DNA of 64,000 bases, from contig NC_134882.1 of assembly GCF_041734735.1 (NCBI RefSeq), positions 21,197,265-21,261,264 of the forward strand. Reading direction: 5' to 3'. Source of the DNA: Babylonia areolata (taxonomy: Eukaryota > Mollusca > Gastropoda > Neogastropoda > Buccinidae). Every line of letters starts with the position of its first letter. The first letter of the stretch is position 1. Below, piece by piece: positions 23,574-37,651 of this stretch. The notes beneath the pieces are model-generated. The model saw only the letters and a list, made by a program, of their open reading frames with translations, searched no databases and was not told the DNA's origin. A program made the translations under genes and the position numbers.

Positions 23574-26500
23574 ACACAGACACACAGACACACACACACA
23601 CACACACACACATGGCTGACCACTGACCAGTAGACGTGCTGACCGTGGACAGGAGGAGGCCTCTGGCTTCAGGCGGTCGTGGCAGCTGACCATCAGGGCT
23701 CGTAGCGGCTGCCAGGGAAGCGGGGACTGCGGTACCTGGGACCAGGCTACCCCGGGTGGACAGCCACCCTACAACAATCCTGGCACCAAAGGTACAGCTT
23801 TCCATTTGGATGTGGGGGGTGGAGGGGGGGGCCCAGTGTTAACACGTCTGCCTGTGAAGGAGATAACCTGAAGGGGTGGGAGCGAATCCCTCAATGTTAT
23901 TCCCCTCCAGTGGTGGTCTGGACGCTAGTCACTCGCATGAGACGATAAACCGAGGTCCTGAGAATGAAGGCCCTATGCTCCACAGAGACAACAGAGCACA
24001 GCGTCAAGTGACGACACTGACGTGTTTGGTTGGCAAGTGTCGGGGGCGTGTGTGATCTGTGATCAGCTTCTCTGTTGTTTTTCAGTGGAACACTTGTGTA
24101 AGTTACAGATCACCATCAGACAGAAGCGTGTTATTTCAGATAATAATGATCAAGTGATACTTCCAAAACTTGCTGTCCGTTGGCTGCTCAAGGCTATTGA
24201 AGGACTGGAGGAACTTTTTACAGAACTGGAAACAACCGGAAGGAAATGTCATTGTAAGGTTTGTCGTTCAGTCAGCTATAATGATATGTACTGTGAGGTT
24301 GTTCAGTCAGCTATAATGATATGGACTGTAAGGTTTGTTGTTCAGTCAGCTATAATGATATGGACTGTAAGGTTTGTTGTTCAGTCAGCTATAATGATAT
24401 GGACTGTAAGGTTGTTGTTCAGTCAGCTTGATTAATGGACTGTAGGTTTGTTTTCAGTCAGCCATGTATGGTTGTAGGTTTGTTCAGTCAGCTATAATGA
24501 TATGGACTGTAAGGTTGTTCAGTCAGCTATAATTATATGGACTGTAAGGTTGTTCAGTCAGCTATAATGATATGTACTGTAAGGTTGTTCAGTCAGCTAT
24601 AGTGATATGGACTGTAAGGTTTGTTGTTCAGTCAGCTATAATTATATGGACTGTAAGGTTGTTCAGTCAGCTATAATTATATGGACTGTAAGGTTGTTCA
24701 GTCAGCTACAATGATATGGACTGTAAGGTTGTTCAGTCAGCTATAGTGATATGGACTGTAAGGTTTGTTGTTCAGTCAGCTATAATTATATGGACTGTAA
24801 GGATTGTTGTTCAGTCAGCTACAATGATATGGACTGTAAGGTTGTTCAGTCAGCTATAATGATATGGACTGTAAGGTTTGTTGTTCAGTCAGCTATAGTG
24901 ATATGGACTGTAAGGTTTGTTGTTCAGTCAGCTATAATTATATGTACTGTAAGGTTGTTCAGTCAGCTATAGTGATATGGACTGTAAGGTTTGTTGTTCA
25001 GTCAGCTATAATGATATGGACTGTAAGGATTGTTGTTCAGTGAGCTATAATGATATGTACTGTAAGGATTGTTGTTCAGTCAGCTATAATGATATGTATT
25101 ATAAGGTTGTTCAGTCAGCTATAGTGATATGGACTGTAAGGTTTGTTGTTCAGTCAGTTATAATGATATGGACTGTAAGGATTGTTGTTCAGTCAGCTAT
25201 GATGATATGGACTGTAAGGTTGTTCAGTCAGCTATGATGATATGGACTGTAAGGTTTGTTGTTCAGTCAGCTATAATGATATGGACTGTAAGGTTGTTCA
25301 GTCAGCTATGATGATATGGACTGTAAGGTTTGTTGTTCAGTCAGCTATAATGATATGGACTGTAAGGTTGTTCAGTCAGCTATGATGATATGGACTGTAA
25401 GGTTGTTGTTCAGTCAGCTATAATGATATGGACTGTAAGGTTTGTTGTTCAGTCAGCTATAATTATATGGACTGTAAGGTTGTTCAGTCAGCTATGATGA
25501 TATGGACTGTAAGGTTTGTTGTTCAGTCAGCTATAATGATATGGACTGTAAGGTTGTTCAGTCAGCTATGATGATATGGACTGTAAGGTTTGTTGTTCAG
25601 TCAGCTATAATGATATGGACTGTAAGGTTTGTTGTTCAGTCAGCTATAATTATATGGACTGTAAGGTTGTTCAGTCAGCTATAATTATATGGACTGTAAG
25701 GTTTGTTGTTCAGTCAGCTATAATTATATGGACTGTAAGGTTTGTTGTTCAGTCAGCTATAATGATATGGACTGTAAGGTTGTTCAGTCAGCTATAATGA
25801 TATGGACTGTAAGGTTTGTTGTTCAGTCAGCTATAATGATATGTACTGTAAGGTTGTTCAGTCAGCTATAATGATATGGACTGTAAGGTTGTTCAGTCAG
25901 CTATAATGATATGGACTGTAAGGTTGTTCAGTCAGCTATAATGATATGGACTGTAAGGTTTGTTGTTCAGTCAGCTATAATGATATGGACTGTAAGGATT
26001 GTTGTTCAGTGAGCTATAATGATATGTACTGTAAGGTTTGTCGTTCAGTCAGCTATAATGATATGTATTATAAGGTTGTTCAGTCAGCTAAAATGATATG
26101 GACTGTAAGGTTGTTCAGTCAGCTACAATGATATGGACTGTAAGGTTTGTTGTTCAGTCAGCTATAATGATATGGACTGTAAGGTTGTTCAGTCAGCTAT
26201 AATGATATGGACTGTAAGGTTGTTCAGTCAGCTATAATGATATGGACTGTAAGGTTTGTTGTTCAGTCAGCTATAATGATATGGACTGTAAGGTTGTTCA
26301 GTCAGCTATAATGATATGGACTGTAAGGTTTGTTGTTCAGTCAGCTATAATGATATGAACTGTAAGGTTGTTCAGTCAGCTACAATGATATGGACTGTAA
26401 GGTTGTTCAGTCAGCTACAATGATATGGACTGTAAGGTTTGTTGTTCAGTCAGCTATAATGATATGGACTGTAAGGTTGTTCAGTCAGCTACAATGATAT

Positions 26501-29500
26501 GGACTGTAAGGTTTGTTGTTCAGTCAGCTATAATGATATGGACTATAAGGTTTGTCGTTCAGTCAGCTATGATGATATGGACTGTTGGTGAAATCTGGTA
26601 AAGGACGTATCTCTCACTTACACCACCAGAACGACAACACTTGAGATGGGCAGCGAAAACGCCATTTCACTTTTATGTTGGGAATCTATGATTCAAATCT
26701 ACAACAGTTCTCAATGCCAGCTCGGCGCTCATCTGTCACTAAACTGAGTCAATCAAGTTCCAGAACATCAAGACACCCAAACATCAACACCCCAACATAA
26801 ACACCCAAATATCAACACCCAAACATCAACACCCGAAACATCAACACCCAAACATCAACACACCCAAACATCAATACCCAAACATCAACACCCATACATC
26901 AACACACCCAAACATCAACACCCATACATCAAAACACCCAAACATCAACACCCATACACCCAAACATAAACACCCATACATCAACACACGAAACATCAAC
27001 ACCCATACATCAACACACCCAAACATCAACACCCATACATAAACACCCAAACATCAACACACCCATATATCAACACCCAAACATCAACACCCAAATATCA
27101 ACACCCAAACATCAACACCCAAACATCAACACACCCAAACATCAACACCCAAACATCAACACCCCAAACATCAACACCCAAACATCAACACACCCAAACA
27201 TCAATACCCAAACATCAACACCCATGCATCAACACACCCAAACATCAACACCCATACATCAACACCCAAACATCAACACACCCATATATTAACACCCAAA
27301 CATCAACACCCAAACATCAACACACCCAAACATCAACACCCAAACATCAACACCCCAACATCAACACCCAAACATCAACGCAGAAACATCAACACACAAA
27401 CATCAACACACCCAAACATCAACATACAAACATCAACGCACAAACATCAACACACCAAAACATCAACACCCAAACATCAACACACCCAAACATCAACACA
27501 CACACATCAACACACAACCTCCGAAAACTACCCACTTTACGGCCCGCCTGCAGTGTCCCCACGAACCCATGGGAATATGAGCGTTGTCCTTAGGAACCCA
27601 TGGCAACATGAGTGTTGTCCTCGAGAACCCATGGCAACATGAGTGTTGTCCTCGGCAACCCATGGCAACATGAGTGTTGTCCTCGGGAACCCATGGCAAC
27701 ATGAGTGTTGTCCTCGGGAACCCATGGCAACATGAGCATTGTCCTCAGGAACCCATGGCAATATGAGTGTTGTCCTCAGGAACCCATCGAGGAACCCATG
27801 GCAACATGAGCGTTGTCCTCAGGAACCCATGGCAACATGAGTGTTGTCCTCAGGAACCCATGGCAACATGAGGAACCCATGGCAACATGAGTGTTGTCCT
27901 CAGGAACCCATGGCAAAATGAGCGTTGTCCTCAGGAACCCATGACAACATGAGTGTTGTCCCCACGAACCCATGGCAACATGAGTGTTGTCGTCAGGAAC
28001 CCATGGCAATACGAGCTTTGTCCTCAGGAACCCATCAAGGAACCCATGGCAACATGAGCGTTGTCGTCAGGAACCCATGGCAACATGAGTATTGTCCTCA
28101 GGAACCCATGGCAACATGAGTGTTGTCCTTAGGAACCCATGGCAACATGAGGAACCCATGGCAACATGAGTGTTGTCCTCAGGAACCCATGGCAACATGA
28201 GTGCTGTCCCCACGAACCCATGGCAACATGAGTGTTGTCGTCAGGAACCCATGGCAATATGAGCTTTGTCCTCAGGAACCCATCGAGGAACCCATGGCAA
28301 CATGAGCGTTGTCCTCAGGAACCCATGGCAACATGAGTATTGTCCTCAGGAACCCATGGCAACATGAGGAACCCATGGCAGCATGAGTGTTGTCCTCAGG
28401 AACCCATGGCAACATGAGGAACCCATGGCAACATGAGCGTTGTCGTCAGGAACCCATGGCAACATGAGTATTGTCCTCAGGAACCCATGGCAACATGAGT
28501 ATTGTCCTCAGGAACCCATGGCAACATGAGTGTTGTCGTCAGGAACCCATGGCAACATGAGGAACCCATGGCAACATGAGTGTTGTCCTCAGGAAACCAT
28601 GGCAACATGAGTGTTGTCCTCAGGAACCCATGCCAACATGAGTGTTGTCCTTAGGAACCCATGGCAACATGAGGAACCCATGGCAACATTAGTGTTGTCC
28701 TCAGGAACCCATGGCAACATGAGTGCTGTCCCCACGAACCCATGGCAACATGAGTGTTGTCGTCAGGAACCCATGGCAATATGAGCTTTGTCCTCAGGAA
28801 CCCATCGAGGAACCCATGGCAACATGAGCGTTGTCCTCAGGAACCCATGGCAACATGAGTATTGTCCTCAGGAACCCATGGCAACATGAGGAACCCATGG
28901 CAGCATGAGTGTTGTCCTCAGGAACCCATGGCAACATGAGGAACCCATGGAAACATGAGTGTTGTCCTCAGGAACTCATGGCAACATGAGTGTTGTCCTC
29001 AGGAACCCATGGCAACATGAGGAACCCATTGCAACATGAGTGATGTCCTCAGGAACCCATGGCAACATGAGTGTTGTCCTCAGGAACCCATGGCAACATG
29101 AGGAACCCATGGCAACATGAGCGTTGTCCTCAGAAACCCATGGCAACATGAGGAATCCATGGCAACATGAGCGTTGTCCTCAGAAACCCATGGCAACATG
29201 AGTGTTGTCCTCAGGAACCCATGGCAACATGAGCGTTGTCCTCAGGAACCCATGGCAACATGAGGAACCCATGGCAACATGAGCGTTGTCCTCAGTCTGT
29301 GGCAAAATTCTGCGGAAGAAATCCGCTCTGATACGTGCACAAACATATATGCCGGCACGCCATGGCTCACTGGCGCCGCGTTGGGTCATACTGCTGGTCA
29401 GGCATCTGCCAAACAAGATGTGCTGTAGAGTAGGCCTACATGGATTTGTCCCAGCTCAGTGATGTCTCCTTCAGAAACTGAAAACTAACCCCAAATGCCC

Positions 29501-29997
29501 CTACTCGCCCCCGAAGACTCCCCCCCCCCTTCCCTCCAAAAGCAGCTACAGACAGAAATGTTTGTCACTTGCCTGAAGCGTGTGGACGTGTGTGCCGCCA
29601 GCACCCGGCCAGCCCAGCCCCCAGGCAGCCAGCACTGCCCGCAGCACCTGGCAGGCCGCTCCCTTGCCGTCAGAAAGCGTGGACAGCCAGGGAGGGGAGT
29701 ACTGGCGGGTCCAGAAGGACACAGCTCACGTGGTCGTCAAGCAGAATGCCTGGCAGGAGCCACATCTGTCGGCGGTGAAGGGAGAAGAGGAGACCCCCCC
29801 TGAAACATTTACCGCTAGACAGACCGCCACTTCCTATGTGCCGGAATCACACAGTACGTGTCAGTGTGCTTGGTGAGGCTGAGATGGGCGAGGCGTGTGT
29901 GTGTGTGTGTGTGTGTGTGTGGAGGATGCGTGCTGTGTTGTCGTTGTAACGCATAACGGCGCATGCTTATACTGTTTCGACACGTAATATGTAGGTG

Positions 29998-30034
<37 letters not shown>

Positions 30035-33000
30035 ACTCACACACACGCACTATCGATTTGCAAACACACTGTGGCTTAGATTTGCACGAACTAAACATGT
30101 CCCATTTCATATTTCTGATATGCTTTTTTATGACATTTGGGTACATTCGTTTTCAAGATAATCAGGGATTTCATTCCATGGTTTTCCACCAGCATTACGA
30201 CTGAGATAGGTCATTAAAAGGTTAGTTCTATCGCAGTGGGTAAAAATGGCAATTTTACTGTAAAAGGTTAGTTCCATTGCAGTGGGTAAAAATGGAAATT
30301 TTACTGGGACATGTATAAGACAGATAAGATGAATACACAGACTGAAAAAATAACAAACGGATGAATATGTTAGCATACCAGATAAATAAACTGGCTGACT
30401 GGTATGTAAGATATATGTGTATGTAAAGCATGTAGGTTATAGACTAAGAAGACAGAGTGTTGGATGGGTAGGTAGATACTGGTCAAGAGTCCGCCGGGTA
30501 TGTATGTTCATCTGAACTTCGACAGGTAGGTTGGAACAGTCTGGTAGACAGGCGGGTTGGTGTAGTCTGGTAGACATGTAGGCTGGTATAGTCCGTTAGA
30601 CAGGTAGGTTGGTATAGTCTGTTAGGTTGGTGTATTCTCTTAGACAGGTAGGTTGGTATAGTCTGTTAGGTTGATATAGTCTGGTAGACAGGTAGGTTGG
30701 TATAGTCTGTTAGGTTGATATAGTCTGTTAGACAGGTAGACTGGTATAGTCTGTTAGACAGGAAGGCTGGTATAGTCTGTTAGACAGGCGGGTAGGTTGG
30801 TATAGTCTGTTAGACAGGTAGGTTGGTATAGTCTGTTAGACAGGTAGGTTGGTATAGTCTGTTAGACAGGCGGGTAGGTTGGTATAGTCTGTTAAACAGG
30901 TAGGTTGGTATAGTCTGTTAGACAGGTAGGTTGGTATAGTCTGTTAGACAGGTAGGTTGGTATAGTCTGTTAGACAGGCGGGTAGGTTGGTATAGTCTGT
31001 TAAACAGGTAGGTTGGTATAGTCTGTTAGACAGGAAGGCTGGTATAGTCTGTTAGACAGGTAGGTTGGTTGGTATAGTCTGTTAGACAGGAAGGTTGGTA
31101 TAGTCTGTTAGACAGGTAGGTTGGTATAGTCTGTTAGACAGGCGGGTAGGTTGGTATAGTCTGTTAGACAGGTAGGTTGGTATAGTCTGTTAGACAGGCG
31201 GGTAGGTTGGTATAGTCTGTTAGACAGGCGGGTAGGTTGGTATAGTCTGTTAGACAGGTAGGTTGGTATAGTCTGTTAGACAGGTAGGTTGGTATAGTTT
31301 GTTAGACAGGCGGGTAGGTTGGTATAGTCTGTTAGACAGGCGGGTAGGTTGGTATAGTCTGTTAGACAGGAAGGCTGGTATAGTCTGTTAGACAGGAAGG
31401 CTGGTATAGTCTGTTAGACAGGCGGGTAGATAGATAGGTTGGTGGGTAAGACTGGTGAGCAATAAGGTAAGCGGGTGTTGTGAATTGGTGAGTCGGTAAG
31501 TAATTACGTCGGTAGGTTAATAGGTAGGCAGACATACAGACAGAGATAGATGGTACACACAAATAGACGGATGCGCAGACAGATTTGCAAATAGCCATTC
31601 ATTGCGCTGTTTGAAACCCTGAATTAAAAAAAAAAAAAAAGAATAATTTATTTGAGACTGGAGAGGTGAGTTTGAGGTGCAAACAGTAACTTGGGAGGGA
31701 AGGGAAACAACTGGGGCATCCTGGGAAGGAAGGGAGACAGAGATGGAGAAAGAGATAGAGAAAGAGATAGAGGCAGAGAGGCACAGAGAGAACGCATTTG
31801 TTTATTGCGTGTCCAACAAACGCAGTTTTATGCCGTTGTCAACAGTGTCGTCAGAGTGAGCTAACATTTTGTGGCCCCCATGGAACCCTGACAAGGAGAC
31901 GGATTGAAATAACAAACCATGGGAGTAAGCCATAGAAACGTGTATTGTGTGCTTGTATTCCTTTGGAAGGTCGGCTGGCACAAATAGTCTCAGAGATCTT
32001 CGTTCATCTATTTGTTTGTGTGCGCGTATGTGTTGTGTATTGTGTGTTTGTCTGTCTGTCTGTTTGCCTCTCTGCGTGTCTTTTTGTGTGTGTGCGTCAA
32101 TGTGCATTCGCACGCGCGTGCCACATATAGGCTGTGTAGTGTGTAAAGCCATAGCTGTATGAAACACGCCATGTGTGCACACAGGGCCCCCAGCCAGCAC
32201 CAAACAGAACAGCGCCACAGGTTCCAGGGACAAGCAGGAAGCAGGGACTGTGTTCGGGTCCAGAAGGAAGCACTTCAGACAGGACAGCGCCTGGGCGATA
32301 CTGAGCCATGCAGACCCGACACCGGACACCCACCTACACACTTCCGGCAAAGTCCTCAAACCCCAGCCCCAGCCTCAAACCCCACCCCCCAACCCCACCA
32401 ACCCTCCTCCCACCGTGGACCCCTGGCTGCAACCAAAGCCACACAAAAACAAGCCGCCGTTCGCATTGGTTTGGTCAGGAGACGAGGCTTCCAAGATTTT
32501 CTCGGCTATTTCGGGGATCGTACCTCTGGTTGAGAAGACAACTACACCACCAACGACCACCACCACCACTCCGAAACCAACAACTACAACCACCACCACC
32601 ACCACCACCACCCCGAAACCAACGACGACAACGAAAAAAACAACCACGACCACCCCTGATCCGTGGCTGAATCCTAAAAGTCACGGCAACAAGAAACAGC
32701 CCTTCGTGTTGACCTGGTCAGATTTTCAAGTTTTGTCAGGACGTTCAGCAGTGACGACCACTCCCAAACCCACCACCACACCCAGACCCACCCCGCCACC
32801 CACCACCACCACCACCACCACCACCACCACCGCCCCTCCAACAACACCGGACCCATGGCTAAATCCAAAGTCGCATCGCTCGAAGCGCCCTTTCGCTTTA
32901 CATTGGGCTGGTGGTCGGTATCAGCCAAGCACCACCACCACCACCACCACCACCACTACCACTACACCCGCACCAACAACAAAAGCCAGCACCTCCCAAG

Positions 33001-34968
33001 CCCCGCAGATCCCCCTCAAACCCATCGCTAACCCCACCGACCGTCTGCTTCCCGGGTTGTGGACTGATGTCGGCGTTCCTCATGGAGAATTCCAGCTGGC
33101 AAATGGCGACAAAATCATCAAAATCATCTACATCCGTCAGAGGGCAGGGGGTCCATCGGACGATGACGTAGAACCTGCTGCGGGCACAGAGGCGCGTGGT
33201 GAACCGTCATCGCCTGTCCAGGGTCCGGGGGAGGAAGCAGTTCCAGAAGACCCCGTCAGACCGCAGTCCAGTCAGCCGCGGGACAATCAAACTCTGGCGG
33301 ATGACGTCAGCCCATCACCTGTCCGGCCAAGGGTGCACGACCAGAGCGGGTCCCAGGGAAACCAGTACGCGTCCTCTTGGAAAGAGTTCGTCCACACCAG
33401 CGGCAAGGAGTATTCCCGGTCATCCCACACATCCCAGCAGCGAGACCCGTCCGTAAAGAACCCTCCAGATCCCCCCACGGGGAACCCCAGCCACAAGGAA
33501 GAATCCCCGCAACAAGAAGAGTCCCAGGCAGAAGCAGAAGCAGAAGCAGAAGCAGCCAGCACTGCCCCCCCTCCGCCTGTCAGTCACCCCGTGGATATGA
33601 CCTCTGCAATGATGGCAATGGCCAACAGCATGGCTGCTGCCGCGGACTCCGCTCCGTGTGAGTAACGTTGACATCACTGACACCATCTTTCGAGCAGTTG
33701 CTTTCTGTCTTTCACATGTATCCATATATCCCATTGTTCGTTGTCTGGTCCACACCCCATTGTTTATTGTTCATTGCCTGGTCCACACCCCATTGTTCAT
33801 TGTCTGGTCCACACCCCATTGTTTATTGTTCATTGCCTGGTCCACAACCCATTGTTCATTGTCTGGTTCACACCCCATTGTGTATTGTTCATTGTCTGGT
33901 CCACACCCCATTGTTTATTGTTCATTGCCTGGTCGTCACCCCATTGTTCGTTGTCTGGTCCACACCCTATTGTGTATTGTTCATTGTGTGGTCCACACCC
34001 CATTGTTCATTGTGTGGTCCACACCCCATTGTTCATTGTTCATTGTGTGGTCCACACCCCATGGTTCATTGTCTGGTCCACACCACATTGTTCATTGTTT
34101 ACTGTCTGGTCCACACCACATTGTTTATTATTCATTGTCTGATCCACACCCTATTGTTCATTGTCTGACCCACACCCCATTGTTCATTGTCTGGTCCACA
34201 CCACATTGTTCATTATTCATTGTCTGGTCCACACTCTATTGTTCATTGTCTGATCCATTGTTCATTGTCTGGTCCACACCCCATAGTTCATTGTCTGGTC
34301 CACACCATATTGTTCATTGTCTGGTCCGCACCACATAGTTCATTGTCTGGTCCATACCCCATTGTTCATCGTCTGGTCCACACCATATTGTTCATTGTCT
34401 GATCCATCGTTCATTGTCTGGTCCACACTACATTATTCATTGTCTGATCCATTGTTCATTGTCTGGTCCACACACCATTGTGCAGCAACAACCGAGTCCT
34501 GTGCTGACCTGAAGCCGACAGCCATGTGCTCTCTGGCCTTTCCCTCCTGCACTGGCTTTGTGTGTGACGCCCAGAGGTTCTGTCTGCTCGTGGAGGGCAA
34601 CCTCACCACGCTCTCCGCCGCCTCCGTGAGTCAGGCACTCTGTTGGTCCTTCAGCTCGAGGGTGGGAGTGGGGTTCAGGGGGAGGGGGGCGGATTAGATT
34701 TGAGAGGGGGTGAGCGGGGAGTTGGGAGATTAGTCGGTGCATTGGGAGTGGGGTGGGGTTGGGTTGAGTGAGTCATTCGGTGATTTGGGAGTGGGGTTGG
34801 ATTGGGGTCGAGTGAGTCATTCGGTGATTTGGGAGTGTGGCGGGGGTTGGGTTGAGTGAGTCATTCGGTGATTTGGGAGTGTGGCGGGGGTTGGGTTGAG
34901 TGAGTCATTCGGGCGGGGGTTGGGAGTGGGGGTTGAGGGAGTCAGTACATGTGATTTTGGATTGGGGT

Positions 34969-35024
<56 letters not shown>

Positions 35025-37614
35025 GAGAGAAAGAGAGAGTTTCTTTATAATATATGTAGCTGTGACTGTATGTGTTCGCGTTATAAGCTCAGGGATAAAC
35101 GATACTGATTCTCTTATAAAAGTTTTGGATGAGCAAAAGTGTTTCAAAACTGTCAAACTGCAAATCAGTCCGTTCAGTTCTGCGGGTCTTCAGAACTGAT
35201 GTCTCCCATGCAACCATGATAAAACAATACAAAGAAAGCGTTCCAATCAAAGAAATCAAATCATGTTACCCTACAGCCCAGCCTGACCACCTCTGGGCCT
35301 TTTCACAGCTCATCACCCGGCAGTTCTTGACAGAATTCAAAGAAAACCCAGATCAAAGTCAAAACATTGATATCCTTCAGGAACGGAAAAAGGAGTTGAC
35401 AACAGCCACTGCGCTCAGACTAAATGTGAGGAAATTTGTAGAATGTCCCAACACACCGCAGTCAGTGCTGGTCATTTTAGACATTTGGTTAAGTGTTGAT
35501 TTTCCTGTTTGAACGTTACTCCACCACGAATAAATAGGTATGGTGGGAGAGGTCAGGTGTATAAATGTTACCTCACAAGAGAGTCACACATTTCATACAC
35601 AACTGGTAGGTTGAAACAGAAAAACACGTCTGTATACTGTATAACCATCGAACGAGACAGGACTAGTCATTATGCTGCATGGAGCTAAAGCTTTGTTATT
35701 AAAAAAAAAAAAAAAAAAAGAAGAAGAAAAAAGGTAGCAGTGATAAGAAACTCTGGGGAGAGCTGGACAGTACAAAGTCTTCAGAGAAGAAGCCCCCCTC
35801 AGTCAGGTGTTTCGGCCCTTAACTCCTTACACTCTACGGGGGCCGGGTCGCACTCAGGTCATCAGTGACTCCTGGATGCCCTTGTATTGCCGCCTTTTTC
35901 TCCCCTTGGTCTTCAGGTTCGAACCCGCGCCTCCAGGGTGGTCGCCACTGCAGGACTTAGTCACCTTTTCTGGCAGACGTTTTAACTACTGACCCATTGT
36001 ACGCCTAGTCTGAGTAAATTAATCCCTATGAAGTTTACTTTCATTCCTCCTCGACCAAATCCAGCTAGAACTCTTTTCTGCTGCTTTTGCCATTGCCTTG
36101 AGAGCCCATGTCCTCTCTCTGCCAGAAATCGACAGCTGTTTCATGAGGCTGTAGGCAGATGCGCTCACAAACCCTCTTGCACCAATCTCTATGGCGAGGA
36201 CTTTGGCTTGGAAGCCAGATTCTCTCAAGCTGCCGGATAGACTAGCATACTTCTCGGTCTTGTAGATGTGGGCTTCCTCCATTCTGCTTTCGTATGGCAC
36301 AGTGAATGTCACGCTCTATATGAGACCGGACTAGTACCCCCCACCCAACCCAGCACTAACACCCTGACAACACAAACACAGACTATAACAGAATAAAAGT
36401 TCAATGTATATTTATTCAGTACATGGAGAAGCAATACACAGAGCTAAATTGTCAGAAAACGTTCCCCACAGGTTGCGTAGGTGGCTAACTTGTGTTCCAA
36501 GGTGCTCTTTCCTATCAGCGCATCAAACGTTTGGACTATTTTCTGGTCCAACTCTTCCCATTCTGTTTTTGCACTTCGTCTGAATTATCAACGTGGATGT
36601 CCATGGCAATGTGGTTTGAATCCTGGCCTAGGTTTTCTGACGTCTTATCTGCTGGTGCAGTGCGCTGCTGAACATTCTTCAGATTCTTCATACAACCCTT
36701 TTTGGTCCTGTGGATCTTCATGCCACGCTCAGTGGAGACTTTCCGCCCACAGACATATGGGAATTCCATCGGCTCGATCAGAATCGCTTGTTTCGTTACC
36801 TCGGAGTGGAGTACTATGTCAGGTCTCACGCCGCTCTTGCCGATGATTTCCGGGTGTTTCTTCCCCTCTGGTAGGTCAACTGTGTATTCCCAATCTTCGG
36901 CACTATCAAGCAGCCCACGTTTCCATGCTTTGGATGTTACAACTGTTCCTGGTCAGACTTCATTGCCTTCTGCAGAGATGAACTCTACTGGAAATTCTAG
37001 TGGTGTGGGTGCTCCTTGGACAGTGCATATGAAAGTTCTCAAAAAAAAAAAAAAAAGGACCAAAAAAAGCACTAGTGCCCATTAAACAAATGATTACTAC
37101 AATACTACTTACTAACCAGGTAAATGATGAGGGAATATTACAAACGTATACAAAACCCTGTAGAATAAAGACGACACTACAAAACCAAAAAATACGGACG
37201 TTTTCCAGTGTCACTTTCGCGATGGGTGAACAGCAGCACCAGAAAGCTGTTTCGCTTTGATGCTCAAACGTTTGACCCACATAGAATTTGCCTTTCAAGC
37301 TGGAACAGACCTGACGGCTGTCGTGGTCCGCGAAGACTGTCAGGGGCTTGAACCATCCCTGTGAACACTGCTGCAAAGTACAGTTCCAATGACTGAAGCG
37401 TTTAGCACTCTTTGCGTTTTTATAATACAGTGATGAAAACACCAGTGCACAGTGTGCTGGTTTAAAAATATCTCAGATTTATTGTTCTGCTGTCACGGTT
37501 GCATAACCAGCGTTGATAATGAAAACTTAAGACTCGGTGACGATGATGATGATGATGATGGTGGTTGTGGTGGTGGTTGTGTGTGTGTGTGAGTGCGTGT
37601 GTGTGTGTGCGTGT

Positions 37615-37651
<37 letters not shown>

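Noticed and set aside
24255-26590. CRISPR-like array
   Set aside because: Units are contiguous tandem repeats without unique spacers, in a eukaryotic intron. The same holds for the arrays at 27545 and 30525.
29296-29490. Separate unknown gene remnant near exon 4
   Set aside because: Matches the tail of the SINE at 39040-39300, so it is a SINE fragment.
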